Below, one piece after another: positions 16,190 through 25,797 of a stretch of 64,000 bases of DNA; position 1 is the stretch's first letter; the number at the start of each line of letters is the position of its first letter. The notes below the pieces were generated by a model. That model was not told the DNA's origin. It ran no database searches and was given only the letters and a program-made list of their open reading frames with translations. The stretch lies in the NCBI GenBank assembly GCA_041690355.1, contig JAWLHK010000003.1:28695-92694 (forward strand). Reading direction: 5' to 3'. Made by a program: the position numbers and the translations under genes. The DNA comes from JAWLHK01 sp041690355 [NCBI: bacterium]. GTDB lineage: Bacteria; J088; JAWLBW01.

Positions 16190-17314
16190 ATGAAAAAAAT
16201 CGTCCTTATCGTTTCGGTTCTGGCGGTCGCCGGACTCTTCGTCTTCCGGGTCGTCCAGGCCCGCAACAACGCCCGCCCGGCCGCGGTCGAGGAGAAGGTG
16301 TTTACGGTCGAGACCGCCACCATCGCGACCCGCGACGTGCCGCGGCTCATCATTCTCACCGGTAACGTCAAGCCGGAACTCGAAGTCGACGTCGCCCCCA
16401 AGGTGGGCGGCCGCATTGAGTCGATTCGCGCCGATTTGGGCGATGCGGTCAAGAAGGGCGCCGCGCTGGCCGTGATCGAGCACCGCGAGACAGAGCTGCA
16501 GGTGCAGCAGGCCGAGGCCGGCGCCGACGCTGCGCGGGTCGCCTACGAAAACGCCCGGGACGAATATGCCCGCGGCGAAAAGCTTCAGGAAGCCGGCGCC
16601 GTCAGCGACAGCCAGCTCGACGCCATGCGTCTGCGCCGCGACGCCGCCCACGCCCAGTTCAAACAGGCCGACGCCGCCCTTGCCCTGGCCCGCGAATCGC
16701 TGGCCAACAGCACCATACGCAGCCCCATCGACGGGGTCGTCACCAAGAAGACCATCAGCCTGGGCCAGCTCGTCGGCCCCGGCCAACCCGCCTTCCAGGT
16801 GCAGAAGTCCGATACGGTCAAGTTCACGGCCGGCGTCGACGCCGCTCAGTTCCGCTTCGTGAAGAAGGGGATGCCGGTCGCCGTGAGCGTCGACGGCTAT
16901 CCCGATGAGAAATTCACGGGTAGGATCGCCCGCATCGCACCGACGCTCGACCCCGTCACCCGGCGCGCGACCGTCGAGGTTGAAATCGATAATCCCGACC
17001 ACCGGCTGCTTCCGCACATGTTCGCCAACGGCGCGGTCGAGATCGGCCGCCTTGAAAACGCCATCGCCGTTCCCGCCCCGGCAGTCCTGCGCAACGGGGA
17101 GGAGCGGACGATTTTCGTTGCCGACGGCAACGTCGCCCGCAAGCGCAGCGTCCAGATCGCCTTTGCCGACGAGCGGGTGGCCGTCATTGCCAAAGGGGCC
17201 GCGACCGGCGAGGCCCTCATCGTCGCCGGCCAGCACCGGCTGAGCGACGGCGACCGGATCAACGTGCGCCAGGCGGCCGCCGCCGACGCCGAGTCGACCG
17301 CTGTCGGTCAGTAA
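16190..17314 (+). CDS. RND efflux periplasmic adaptor (membrane fusion protein)
   Basis: A 374-residue MFP. The N-terminus has a membrane anchor (KKIVLIVSVLAVAGLFVFRVV). Next come a lipoyl/barrel-sandwich half (ELEVDVAPKVGGRIESIRADLGDAVKKGAALAVIE), a helical hairpin (about residues 100-165) and the second lipoyl half (STIRSPIDGVVTKKTISLGQLVGPG). The beta-barrel and membrane-proximal domains follow (GRIARIAPTLDPVTRRATVEVEI; VPAPAVLRNGEERTIFV). It bridges the inner-membrane pump and the TolC-like channel. It starts 3 bp after the channel gene. Confidence 0.93.
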   Translation: MKKIVLIVSVLAVAGLFVFRVVQARNNARPAAVEEKVFTVETATIATRDVPRLIILTGNVKPELEVDVAPKVGGRIESIRADLGDAVKKGAALAVIEHRETELQVQQAEAGADAARVAYENARDEYARGEKLQEAGAVSDSQLDAMRLRRDAAHAQFKQADAALALARESLANSTIRSPIDGVVTKKTISLGQLVGPGQPAFQVQKSDTVKFTAGVDAAQFRFVKKGMPVAVSVDGYPDEKFTGRIARIAPTLDPVTRRATVEVEIDNPDHRLLPHMFANGAVEIGRLENAIAVPAPAVLRNGEERTIFVADGNVARKRSVQIAFADERVAVIAKGAATGEALIVAGQHRLSDGDRINVRQAAAADAESTAVGQ

Positions 17315-17338
17315 GCCCTCGAATCAAGGAAGCCGTTC

Positions 17339-20300
17339 ATGACCCTCAGTGACGTAGCCATTCGACGCCCCGTCTTCACCACCATGATCGCCCTGGCGAT
17401 GATGGTGCTCGGAGGCATCGGCTATCGCTTTCTCGGCGTCGATCTCTTTCCCGACATCAGCTTTCCCGTCGTCGTCATCAACGTCCCCTACCCCGGTGCG
17501 AGCCCCGAGGAGGTCGAGCAGCTGGTGACCAAGCCGATCGAGGATGCCGTCGCCTCAATCAATGGCGTCGACATTCTGAAGAGCTTCTCCCGCGACTCCT
17601 TCGGCACCGTCGTCATCATGTTCAAGATGGAGACCGACGTGAAGATGGCCGCCGTCGACGTGCGCGACAAAATCGCCTCGATCCGACGGAACCTTCCGGC
17701 CGACATCGACGAGCCGATCATCTCCCGCGTCGACCCCTCGCAGCAGGCGATCATTACCTACACGGTGCGCTCGAATCAGAGCGCCTATGAGACGCGGAAG
17801 ATCGTCGATGATCTCGTCAAACCTGCGCTCGAGCAGGTGCCCGGGGTCGGCAGCGTCCTGGTTCAGGGCGGCGAGGTACGCGAAATCCAGATCAACCTCG
17901 ACGGTTCCAAGCTTCTCGCCCTGGGTCTCACCCCGACGGCGGTCACCCGCCTTCTGGCGGCGCAGAACCTGAACGTGCCCGCGGGCCGCCTGGATGACGG
18001 CCGCACCGAGATTTCCGTGCGCACGATGGGCCAGTTCCGCTCGGTCGACGAGATTGCCAATGCGCCGCTGCTCAGCATGAATGGTTCGACCATTCGCGTG
18101 CAGGACATCGGCACCGTGGTCGACGGCTTCGAAGAAAAGCGCCTCATTACCCGGACCGATGGCGTCGAATCGGTCTCGCTGGGCATTCAGAAGAACTCCG
18201 GCGAAAACACGGTCGCGGTCGTCGAACGCATCAAGACCCGGCTCGCGAAACTCGAGAAGGAGCTACCCGAAGGGATCGTCTTTACGGAAATCCTCGATCA
18301 GTCCGTCTTCATCAAGTCGAACGCCGCCAGTGTCGAAGAGCACATCGTCTTCGGCGGTCTGATGGCGATCCTCATCATCTTCATCTTCATGCTCGACTGG
18401 CGCTCGACCCTCATCACGTCGCTCGCGCTGCCGACCTCGGTGGTCATGACCTTCTTCGTCATGTACCTGATGGACTTCACCCTCAACATGATGTCGCTGC
18501 TGGGGCTCAGTCTGGCCATCGGGATACTCATCGACGACGCCGTGGTCGTCCGCGAAAACATCTTCCGCCATCTGGAGATGGGCAAGGATCCGGTCACGGC
18601 GGCCAGCGACGGCACGAGTGAAATCGCGCTCGCCGTGCTGGCGACTTCGGCGACGGTCATCGCCGTCTTCGTACCCGTCGCCTTCATGAAGGGGATGGTC
18701 GGTCAGTTCTTCAAGCAGTTCGGCATCACGGTGGCCGCTGCGGTAGCCGTATCGACCTTCGTCGCCTTTACCATCGACCCCATGCTCTCGGCGCGCCTCG
18801 TGAAGAAGGTCAAGCCGGGCGATCACGAACGGGCCATGCAGCACTGGTTTTTCGGTCGCTTTCACCGCGGCTTCCAGGCGTTGGACGACTCGTACCGCCG
18901 GATTCTTGAATGGAGCCTCGCGCACAAGTTCACGGTCGTGGGCGTGGCGACGGCCATGTTCTTCGGCAGCCTGTTCGTCGCAGGAATCATGGGCAAGGAG
19001 TTCGCTCCGGTCGAGGACCGCGGTCAGTTCACGGTTTTTCTCGAACTTCCGGCCGACGCGAGCCTGCAGGAAACCGATGCCGTGACGCGCAAAGCCGAGA
19101 CGCTCATCCAGCGGAATAAGGACATCGTGCACCTCTATTCGCTTGTCGGTTCGCCCTCTGAATCGGGCACGACTCTCGAGGCGAACAAAGCGACCATCCG
19201 CGTACTCGCCACAGACAAGAGCGAGCGCGATGCGACCTTCCAGGACTTGAAGGACGATGTTCGCAAGCGGCTCGCTTCGCTGGCCGGCGTGCGCTTTACG
19301 GTCGCCGACCCGGCCTTCGTCGAGGGGGCGACCGAAGCGCCCATTCAGCTCTATGTACGCGGTCAGGACTACGATCGGCTGGCTGACATCACCGGCCAAC
19401 TGACCGCGTCCCTCCAGAAAGTCGCGGGTATCCGTGACGTCACGAGCAGTTTCGTGCCGGGCAAGCCTGAGTACCAGGTACGGATCAATCGCGACAGCGC
19501 CGCGGCGCTCGGCGTCAACATCGCCGAGGTCGGTATGAGTCTGCGCGCCGCCGTCGAAGGAGACACGACGAACAAACTGCGCGTCGGCGAAGACGAATAC
19601 GACGTACGCGTACGTCTGTCGCCCGAGCAGCGCAACAATGCCATGCTGCTCGCGAACCTTTCGGTACCCTCGTCGCAGGGGCGCTCGGTCAAGGTGAACG
19701 AGTTCGCCGAGATCGTCCCTGGCAGCGGCCCGGCGACCGTCGAGCGCGAGAATCGTCAGCGGCAGATCTCCCTCGGTGTCTACATCGGCGACCGCTCGCT
19801 CGGCGACATCGTCAATGACGTGAACGCCATCATTGCCGGCATGGAGCTGCCCGCCGGCTACCAGATCGTCATCGGGGGCATGGCCGAACGCATGGCCGAG
19901 TCCTTCGAAAACCTTGGACTGGCCCTGCTGCTCGCCGTCATTTTCATTTACTTCGTACTCGCCAGCCAGTTCGAGAGTTTCATCCATCCGTTCACAATCA
20001 TGATCGCCCTGCCCCTGGCCATCGTCGGCGCGTTCGTCACGCTCTTTCTGGCCGGTCAGAACCTGGGCATGGCGGCCATGATCGGCGTCATTCTGCTCAT
20101 GGGCCTGGTGACCAAGAACTCGATTCTGCTCATCGACTATACGATTCAGCTTCAGGATCGGGGCATGGGCGTCGTCGAAGCGCTCATGGAAGCGGGGCCG
20201 ACCCGGTTGCGACCGATTCTCATGACGAGCGCCGCCATCGTGCTGGGCATGCTTCCGACGGCCGTTCTCGACGCCCCCGGTTCCGAGTTCCGCTCGCCCA

Positions 20301-20473
20301 TGGCGGTAGCGGTCATCGGCGGCGTCATCACGAGTACCTTTCTATCGCTCGTCGTCGTGCCCGTCGTCTACATCTGGATGGATCGCTTCACCATCAAGAA
20401 GAAGGTGGATACGAGCGAAATCGGACACCATCACGACACGCACCATCCGCATCACCCGGCTGAATCCGTGTGA
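17339..20473 (+). CDS. RND efflux pump, inner-membrane subunit (AcrB/MexB type)
   Basis: A 1044-residue proton-driven exporter of the HAE-1/HAE-3-like RND class. The N-terminus SDVAIRRPVFTTMIALAMMVLGGIGYRFLGVDLFPDISFPVV is characteristic. The charged pair of the proton relay is in LAIGILIDDAVVVRENI (helix 4). Large periplasmic loops follow TM1 and TM7, and the second half repeats the fold (GVILLMGLVTKNSILLIDYTIQ). The C-terminus is His-rich (GHHHDTHHPHHP), which may be a metal-binding tail or chance. Substrates cannot be read from sequence. It ends the operon and is followed by a strong terminator. Confidence 0.96.
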   Translation: MTLSDVAIRRPVFTTMIALAMMVLGGIGYRFLGVDLFPDISFPVVVINVPYPGASPEEVEQLVTKPIEDAVASINGVDILKSFSRDSFGTVVIMFKMETDVKMAAVDVRDKIASIRRNLPADIDEPIISRVDPSQQAIITYTVRSNQSAYETRKIVDDLVKPALEQVPGVGSVLVQGGEVREIQINLDGSKLLALGLTPTAVTRLLAAQNLNVPAGRLDDGRTEISVRTMGQFRSVDEIANAPLLSMNGSTIRVQDIGTVVDGFEEKRLITRTDGVESVSLGIQKNSGENTVAVVERIKTRLAKLEKELPEGIVFTEILDQSVFIKSNAASVEEHIVFGGLMAILIIFIFMLDWRSTLITSLALPTSVVMTFFVMYLMDFTLNMMSLLGLSLAIGILIDDAVVVRENIFRHLEMGKDPVTAASDGTSEIALAVLATSATVIAVFVPVAFMKGMVGQFFKQFGITVAAAVAVSTFVAFTIDPMLSARLVKKVKPGDHERAMQHWFFGRFHRGFQALDDSYRRILEWSLAHKFTVVGVATAMFFGSLFVAGIMGKEFAPVEDRGQFTVFLELPADASLQETDAVTRKAETLIQRNKDIVHLYSLVGSPSESGTTLEANKATIRVLATDKSERDATFQDLKDDVRKRLASLAGVRFTVADPAFVEGATEAPIQLYVRGQDYDRLADITGQLTASLQKVAGIRDVTSSFVPGKPEYQVRINRDSAAALGVNIAEVGMSLRAAVEGDTTNKLRVGEDEYDVRVRLSPEQRNNAMLLANLSVPSSQGRSVKVNEFAEIVPGSGPATVERENRQRQISLGVYIGDRSLGDIVNDVNAIIAGMELPAGYQIVIGGMAERMAESFENLGLALLLAVIFIYFVLASQFESFIHPFTIMIALPLAIVGAFVTLFLAGQNLGMAAMIGVILLMGLVTKNSILLIDYTIQLQDRGMGVVEALMEAGPTRLRPILMTSAAIVLGMLPTAVLDAPGSEFRSPMAVAVIGGVITSTFLSLVVVPVVYIWMDRFTIKKKVDTSEIGHHHDTHHPHHPAESV

Positions 20474-20499
20474 CCGAACGTTTCTCCTCCATGCACTGA

Positions 20500-20530
20500 C
20501 CAAGCGGGCTTCGGCCCGCTTGGTCTTTTT
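20500..20530 (+). terminator. Rho-independent terminator of the efflux operon
   Basis: ccaagcgggc-ttcg-gcccgcttgg, a 10-bp perfect stem with a UUCG tetraloop (20500-20523), followed by tcttttt. Confidence 0.95.
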
Positions 20531-20615
20531 CGGCGCCCCACGCATGCGCTGACGGAGGTGCCGCCGCCCCCACGCCGAATGGCGCACCGGGCGGTCGCCC
20601 CGGTAAGCTGTAGCC

Positions 20616-23300
20616 ATGTATCTGCGCCACTTTTTCCGGATCGGCCTGGTCGCCGCCGCGGCCTGCACGGCCCCTTCTCATGACCCGGCCGTCTGCCGCC
20701 AAGACGAGCTCGAATCCGACCCGCTGCTCCGTCTCGTGCAGACCGCGCGCTACTGTGACGATCGTTCAGGGAGCGGTTCCTTCGGCGTGTGGACGAATGA
20801 TGCGCGTGGACTTCCCGCCTACCGCTACACGCTGCGGCACGAAACGGACCCGCGGGCGCTCTACGAGCATTCGGGGATGGAGGATCGGCGCCTGCACTGG
20901 TCGGGGTTCGGTAACGACCGCTTCACGGCGTTCTTCTACAACACCGGCAGCGTCGAACTGCTTGCCCCCGATCGAGGCATGCTCTCGCTGAACCGCATCG
21001 ATCCGGAGGCGGGTCGCTGGGGGGGCGGCATCGGCGTCGTGGCCGAACCCGGCAAAAAACCCTGGTCGACCCTCGCCTGGCGCAACGAAGCCGTGCGCAC
21101 GCGCACCTTCACGCTCGACGGAGGCGAGGTGACCGCCGAGCAGGACGGTATCTCGGTCGTGCGCCGCACGTGGGCTCCGGCGGGCGACGGCGGCGCCCTG
21201 CGCACGGAAACCCGCCTGCACAACGCCTCGGACGAGACGCGCACGTTCACCTACCTGGAGACCTGGGACGTTCTTCCCGAACAAAGGTTTCTCGGTCTGG
21301 CCGGCAGCGGGCTTACCAAGACCCGCGAGCGCTTCAACCAGAATTTCGCGGTCCGGGGCGGCTGGGACGCCGCCCGGCGCACGCTTACGCTCACCTTTCC
21401 CCCGAAGGTCGCGCAGCCGCCCGGCCCGTCGGGGTTCACGTACGTATACCCCGACGTCTATCTCGCCGACCTGAGCGGCAAGGCGCAGGGGAGTCTGGCG
21501 GCCGATGCCGTGCAGTGGGACGAAGCGGCGCGCCCGAGGGTTGGCGGCGCCTGGGTCGAACAGGTCGAAGCCCCGAGCCTTTACCAGACGCCGCTGCGCA
21601 TGACGCTGCGGTGGAACGTAACGCTCGAGCCGGGCGGGTCGCTGACGCTTCCGGCCGCCTTCGGCTACCGGTATCCGCACATGCCGCCCGTCGAGGAATC
21701 GCTCACCGACGTCACGCCCGCGTGGCAGGAGCACGGCCGGTCACTCGAAGAGAACGGCGTCGTCTTCCGCCTAAACGGCGAACCGTGGCTGGCGCGCGAG
21801 ACCGCGTGGCATGCGGGAATGCTGGTGGCCACCTCGATGCTCGACAGCTACCATGGCGCCCACGTCTTCAACCAGGGCTCGGCCTACGGCTACCTCCAGG
21901 GAATCAACGGCGCCCCGCGCGATCATGTGCTCGCACTCCTCCCCACCATCTACTTCCGCCCCGACCTGGCGCGCGAGAACCTGCGCTACATCATGCGCAT
22001 CACGAAGCCGTCGGGCGACATCATGTACGCCGCCACCGGGTACGGAGAGCTCACCGGAGTGGGCATTCACGAGTATCCCTCGGACCTCGACCTGTTTCTC
22101 CTGTGGGGCATCTCCGAGTATCTGCTCGCGACCGGCGACGACGCCTTTCTCGCCGAGCGGGTGCCTTACCACGGAGAAGCCGAGACTTCGTCGACGACCG
22201 TGCTCGACCATGCGCGCATGGCCCTGGTCCATCTGCAGAACGTCGTCGGCACGGGCGCGCACGGACTCATCCGCCTGCGCCAGGGCGACTGGAGCGACGG
22301 CGTCATTCTGCGCGCCTCGGATCGTGAAGTCGCCGAAGAACACGGCGAGTCGGGCCTGAACGCCGCCATGGCCGCGTTCGTGCTCCCCCGCTTTGCCACC
22401 GCGGTCACGACCGCCGACGCGGCGCTGGCGGCGACGGCGCGGGTATTCGCCACGGCCCAGGCCGAAGCCTTTCTCGAGACCTGGCAGGGCGAGTGGTATC
22501 TGCGCGGCTATGGCGACGTCGACGAGCCCATTGGCGTCGATCAGTTCTTTCTCGAGCCCCAGATCTTCGCCCTCCTGGCCGACATCGTTCCCCCCGACCG
22601 CCGTGCCGCCCTGCTCCGGGCTATCGAGCGGGATCTGGAAGATCCGTCGCCCATCGGTCAGATCATCGTCTATCCGCCCGACGAGGCGAACGCGTTTCTC
22701 GAACCGGGATGGGACGTGAACGGCGGCACCTGGCACGCGATGAACGGGCTGCTGACGGCCGCCTACGCGCGCCTCGGGAGCGGCAGGGCGTGGAAGTCGC
22801 TCGTCGCCAACAGCATGCGTCGGCATGCCGAAGTCTATCCCGATCTCTGGTACGGCATCTGGAGCGGCCCCGACTCGTTCAACGCATGGTACGCCGAACG
22901 GCCCGGCGAAACGTTCATCCACCTGGCGACGCCGATGACCGACTTCCCCGTGCTGAACTCGAATCAGCATGCCCTGCCCCTCTTTGCGACCCTGCAGACC
23001 TGGGGCCTGCGCGCCGAACCCGCGGGGCTCACGCTGGCGCCGCCGGCGGGCACGGCCAACTACCTGTTGCGCACCAGTGCGTACGCGGTCGCATCAGGCC
23101 CGGACGGAACCGCGGTGGCGCTGACGGCGGCGGCCGCCGGCGAACGCACGTTGGTGCTGCGCCCGCCCCATGCCCCGGGGACGCTCACGGTTGAGGCCGG
23201 CGACGCCGAAGAGGTGTCGCGCGACGACGACACGGTGGTCGTGCGCTGGCGCGCCGCAGCCGGCGAACGGCTGACGCTGACGCTCACGCCACGCGAATAG
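20616..23300 (+). CDS. Secreted GH94-like glycoside phosphorylase/hydrolase-family protein
   Basis: An 894-residue protein. The N-terminus (RHFFRIGLVAAAAC-TAP) looks like a lipoprotein signal with Cys17, though the lipobox is imperfect. Residues about 60-370 form a beta-sandwich-like region with WSGFGNDRFTAFFYNTGSVELL. From about 395 an (alpha/alpha)6-barrel pattern appears with HVFNQGSAYGY, a RLRQGDWSDG motif near residue 554 (compare the Gly-Asp-Trp acid motif of GH94), and NGGTWHAMNGLL near 706. GH94 enzymes phosphorolyse beta-glucosides such as cellobiose but are normally cytoplasmic, so an exported form is odd. The true substrate and mechanism are uncertain. It converges on a barrel gene 3 bp away. 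Confidence 0.65.
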   Translation: MYLRHFFRIGLVAAAACTAPSHDPAVCRQDELESDPLLRLVQTARYCDDRSGSGSFGVWTNDARGLPAYRYTLRHETDPRALYEHSGMEDRRLHWSGFGNDRFTAFFYNTGSVELLAPDRGMLSLNRIDPEAGRWGGGIGVVAEPGKKPWSTLAWRNEAVRTRTFTLDGGEVTAEQDGISVVRRTWAPAGDGGALRTETRLHNASDETRTFTYLETWDVLPEQRFLGLAGSGLTKTRERFNQNFAVRGGWDAARRTLTLTFPPKVAQPPGPSGFTYVYPDVYLADLSGKAQGSLAADAVQWDEAARPRVGGAWVEQVEAPSLYQTPLRMTLRWNVTLEPGGSLTLPAAFGYRYPHMPPVEESLTDVTPAWQEHGRSLEENGVVFRLNGEPWLARETAWHAGMLVATSMLDSYHGAHVFNQGSAYGYLQGINGAPRDHVLALLPTIYFRPDLARENLRYIMRITKPSGDIMYAATGYGELTGVGIHEYPSDLDLFLLWGISEYLLATGDDAFLAERVPYHGEAETSSTTVLDHARMALVHLQNVVGTGAHGLIRLRQGDWSDGVILRASDREVAEEHGESGLNAAMAAFVLPRFATAVTTADAALAATARVFATAQAEAFLETWQGEWYLRGYGDVDEPIGVDQFFLEPQIFALLADIVPPDRRAALLRAIERDLEDPSPIGQIIVYPPDEANAFLEPGWDVNGGTWHAMNGLLTAAYARLGSGRAWKSLVANSMRRHAEVYPDLWYGIWSGPDSFNAWYAERPGETFIHLATPMTDFPVLNSNQHALPLFATLQTWGLRAEPAGLTLAPPAGTANYLLRTSAYAVASGPDGTAVALTAAAAGERTLVLRPPHAPGTLTVEAGDAEEVSRDDDTVVVRWRAAAGERLTLTLTPRE

Positions 23301-23303
23301 CGG

Positions 23304-24080
23304 TTATTCGAAGGTGTAGGAAAAGGAAAAGACCGGTATCCCGAGAATTGTCTCGGAAACGAGCGACCGGTTGGTGGGAAGCCAGAGGCCGACGTCGACG
23401 GCCGCATTCCGGCCGAAGAACCTGGCCCCGAGCGTGTGATGCGCCCAGCCTTTGCGCACGCTCAGGTATTGGTCGGGATCCCACATCCCGTTGAATTCCC
23501 CGAGGAGCTTGACCCGTTCGCCGATCCGGTACTCGACGCCGATCCAGCCGTTGGCGACCAGGCCGTTGTCGTAGTACTCACGGTACTCGTAATATCCGCA
23601 GCGTGAGCGTGCGGTTTTCGGATCTTCGTCCGGCGCGCACTCACGGGTCGGGGCGATCTCCTCGTTGACTTCTTTCCCCAGGTAAAACGCCGAGGCGCCG
23701 AAGCTCAACCGGGTGCGTCCCGATTGCCACGAAACCACCGGCCGCGCGTAGGCCGTGTGCTGCACGGCGTTGAACGTGTTGACCGTCCCCCCGACCACGA
23801 CGGCCGCCTGCCAGTGTTCACCCTCGAGAAACCGGTACTTGAAATCGAAGCCCGTGAAGGCGATCAGTAGATTCTGAATGCCCAGCTGCAGGTCGTCGGT
23901 GAGTCCGTAGTTGAACTGCGTGTAGCCGATGAGCGTGTTCGAAACGCGCAACGCATCGTCGCCGGTCGTCTCGGCGGTCGGGGTCGTGAACAGCGCAGTG
24001 CGCACGGGGTCGTCGACCGCCCGCGCCGGAACCGGAGCCAGAAGCAGGAGCATGACGATGAGGGTGGCAACCGGTTTCAT
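23304..24080 (-). CDS. Predicted outer-membrane beta-barrel protein, paralogue A
   Basis: I do not recognise a named family. The 258-residue product has a signal peptide (1-21, ending ARA) and then alternating amphipathic strands rich in Tyr, Phe and Gly, as in small outer-membrane barrels. It is clearly related to the next gene upstream: FTTPTAETTGDDALRVS and FNYGLTDDLQLGI match FTAPTAYTLDEGASRVS and YNYGVTDDLQFGI at the same positions. It ends FSYTFE, close to the aromatic C-terminal residue that BamA recognises. A Cys pair (ECAPDEDPKTARSRCGYY) in one loop is absent from the paralogue. It starts 3 bp after the paralogue stops. Confidence 0.7.
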   Translation of the reverse strand: MKPVATLIVMLLLLAPVPARAVDDPVRTALFTTPTAETTGDDALRVSNTLIGYTQFNYGLTDDLQLGIQNLLIAFTGFDFKYRFLEGEHWQAAVVVGGTVNTFNAVQHTAYARPVVSWQSGRTRLSFGASAFYLGKEVNEEIAPTRECAPDEDPKTARSRCGYYEYREYYDNGLVANGWIGVEYRIGERVKLLGEFNGMWDPDQYLSVRKGWAHHTLGARFFGRNAAVDVGLWLPTNRSLVSETILGIPVFSFSYTFE

Positions 24081-24083
24081 GGC

Positions 24084-24923
24084 TCAGAAGGAATAGGAGA
24101 TGTCGAGGTAGGGAATGCCGACCAGCCCTTCGCGCAGCGACTCCCCCTCGAGGGGGGTGAGGTACCCGGGCGTGACGGAAAAATTCGGCCAGAGAAATCG
24201 CGCTCCCCAGAAGATCACGTTCACGGGCTCGCCCCCGGTCGTGAAGCGGAAGGTGTCGTACTCAACGAGAAAGCGCGTGCGTTCGCCGGCGCGCCAGCCC
24301 AGTCCGCCCGAAACCGCCACCAGGTTATCGACCGTGCCGCTGTCTGCGGAGTAGACATCGGAAACGACGAGATTCACGTCGAGGCGATCGTACGACCACG
24401 TCCCCGCAAGCCGGCCGTAACCCGATAGAAAATCGATGTTGAAGGGCATGAACGCCACGCCGCCGAGTACCGCCGCCGAGAAATTCTCGCCCGCGTAGAA
24501 GCGCCACTTCAGATCGACCGACGTCAGCACGAGGTAGACGGTATTGATGCCGAACTGCAGGTCGTCGGTCACGCCGTAGTTGTACTGGAAAACCAGGAGT
24601 TCGGTAAGACTGACGCGCGAAGCCCCCTCGTCGAGCGTGTAGGCCGTCGGCGCTGTGAACAGCTGCGAGCGTGCCGGGTCGACGAAGGAGAACCGCGGCG
24701 CCTCGGCCGCTCCCGTCACCGGCGCCGCGGGCACGTCTAGGATTGTCGAAGTGGTGGCGGGAGAAACGGCCCCCGTCACAGGCAGGGGCGCCGCCGGCGC
24801 GTCCTGAACGGGCGCGGTCGCGGGAGCCGCCGCGGCAGTAACCGCAGGTCCGAAGGAAACCTCGGCGCGGGCCGGAGCGCCGTACGAAAGGGCGGTCAGC
24901 AGAACGGCAGCAGCAAAACGCAT
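24084..24923 (-). CDS. Predicted outer-membrane beta-barrel protein, paralogue B
   Basis: A 279-residue product with a signal peptide (1-20, ending ARA), a Pro/Ala-rich linker (about 28-75) absent from its neighbour, and then a barrel-like domain that ends ISYSF, a standard C-terminal Phe for outer-membrane assembly. The barrel core shares the TDDLQ(F/L)GI, KWRF/KYRF and FLVEYD/LLGEFN positions with paralogue A. The function is unknown. The two genes form a tandem pair from a local duplication and are followed upstream by prepilin peptidase, about 70 bp away. Confidence 0.7.
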   Translation of the reverse strand: MRFAAAVLLTALSYGAPARAEVSFGPAVTAAAAPATAPVQDAPAAPLPVTGAVSPATTSTILDVPAAPVTGAAEAPRFSFVDPARSQLFTAPTAYTLDEGASRVSLTELLVFQYNYGVTDDLQFGINTVYLVLTSVDLKWRFYAGENFSAAVLGGVAFMPFNIDFLSGYGRLAGTWSYDRLDVNLVVSDVYSADSGTVDNLVAVSGGLGWRAGERTRFLVEYDTFRFTTGGEPVNVIFWGARFLWPNFSVTPGYLTPLEGESLREGLVGIPYLDISYSF

Positions 24924-24993
24924 ACGCCAAAACGGTAGCAGAGCGCTCGACGGGACGCCACTTGCCCCCCCCCCGGCCCCCGGGCAGCAATGC

Positions 24994-25779
24994 TCAGGGA
25001 AACAGGAGCGCGTCGCCGGTAAGCACGGCAGCGAAGACGTCGGGCCAGAGCACCCAGGTAAGCGCCCCCAGCGAGAGAAAGGGTCCGAACGGTATGCGCG
25101 TCTCCTTGCCCTTCTTCGAGAGGGCGAGATACCCGATACCGATGACGCTCCCCAGAAGCGACCCGACGAGAATGGTCTGCAGAATGGCCAGCGGTTCGCT
25201 GAAGGCCCCGATCATGGCCAGCAGCTTGATGTCGCCGCCCCCCATCCCTTCGACGCCGCGCACCCTGTGGTGCACCCAGGCGAGCAGGTATAGTCCGCCG
25301 CCGCCGACCAGGACGGCGATGACGGCCTGCAGAGGATTTCCCTCCGGCAGCAGCACCTGACCAATCAGCCCGAGGGGAATGCCGGGCAGCGAGATGGAAT
25401 CCGGAATGATCATGTGGTCGATGTCGATGAAAGCGACGACCACGAGCGCGCAGGCAAATACGAACATGAAGATCGCCCACGGCGTCACGCCGTACTGGTA
25501 CACGATGCCGAGGCCGAGCAGACCGGTCAGCAGCTCGACAAAGGGATAGCGAAAGGCAATGGGCGCCCCGCAGTTACGGCAGCGGCCCAGCAGGGCCAGC
25601 CATCCGAAGACCGGAATGTTCCAGTACCAGCGCAGAGGAATCTTGCAGTGGGGGCAATGGCTCGGCGGGTGAACGATGGAGAGCCCGAGCGGCAGCCGGT
25701 AGATCACGACATTGAGAAAGCTGCCGATGGCGCTGCCGAACAAAAACGCGAATATCCAGGTCAACAACTCGAGGGACAC
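24994..25779 (-). CDS. pilD: Prepilin peptidase (PilD/GspO, A24 family)
   Basis: A 261-residue polytopic membrane enzyme that cleaves and N-methylates type IV pilins and type II pseudopilins. The N-terminal methylase region has IGSFLNVVIYRLP and the zinc-like Cys set (CPHC then CRNC, about residues 42-72). The two catalytic aspartates lie in FIDIDHMIIPD (about 117-127) and GMGGGDIKLL (about 187-196). About eight hydrophobic segments are visible, and length and order match the bifunctional enzyme. It is transcribed away from the pilB-like ATPase gene about 0.5 kb to the right, which it presumably serves. Confidence 0.94.
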   Translation of the reverse strand: MSLELLTWIFAFLFGSAIGSFLNVVIYRLPLGLSIVHPPSHCPHCKIPLRWYWNIPVFGWLALLGRCRNCGAPIAFRYPFVELLTGLLGLGIVYQYGVTPWAIFMFVFACALVVVAFIDIDHMIIPDSISLPGIPLGLIGQVLLPEGNPLQAVIAVLVGGGGLYLLAWVHHRVRGVEGMGGGDIKLLAMIGAFSEPLAILQTILVGSLLGSVIGIGYLALSKKGKETRIPFGPFLSLGALTWVLWPDVFAAVLTGDALLFP

Positions 25780-25797
25780 GCAGGTACCGGACCGAGG

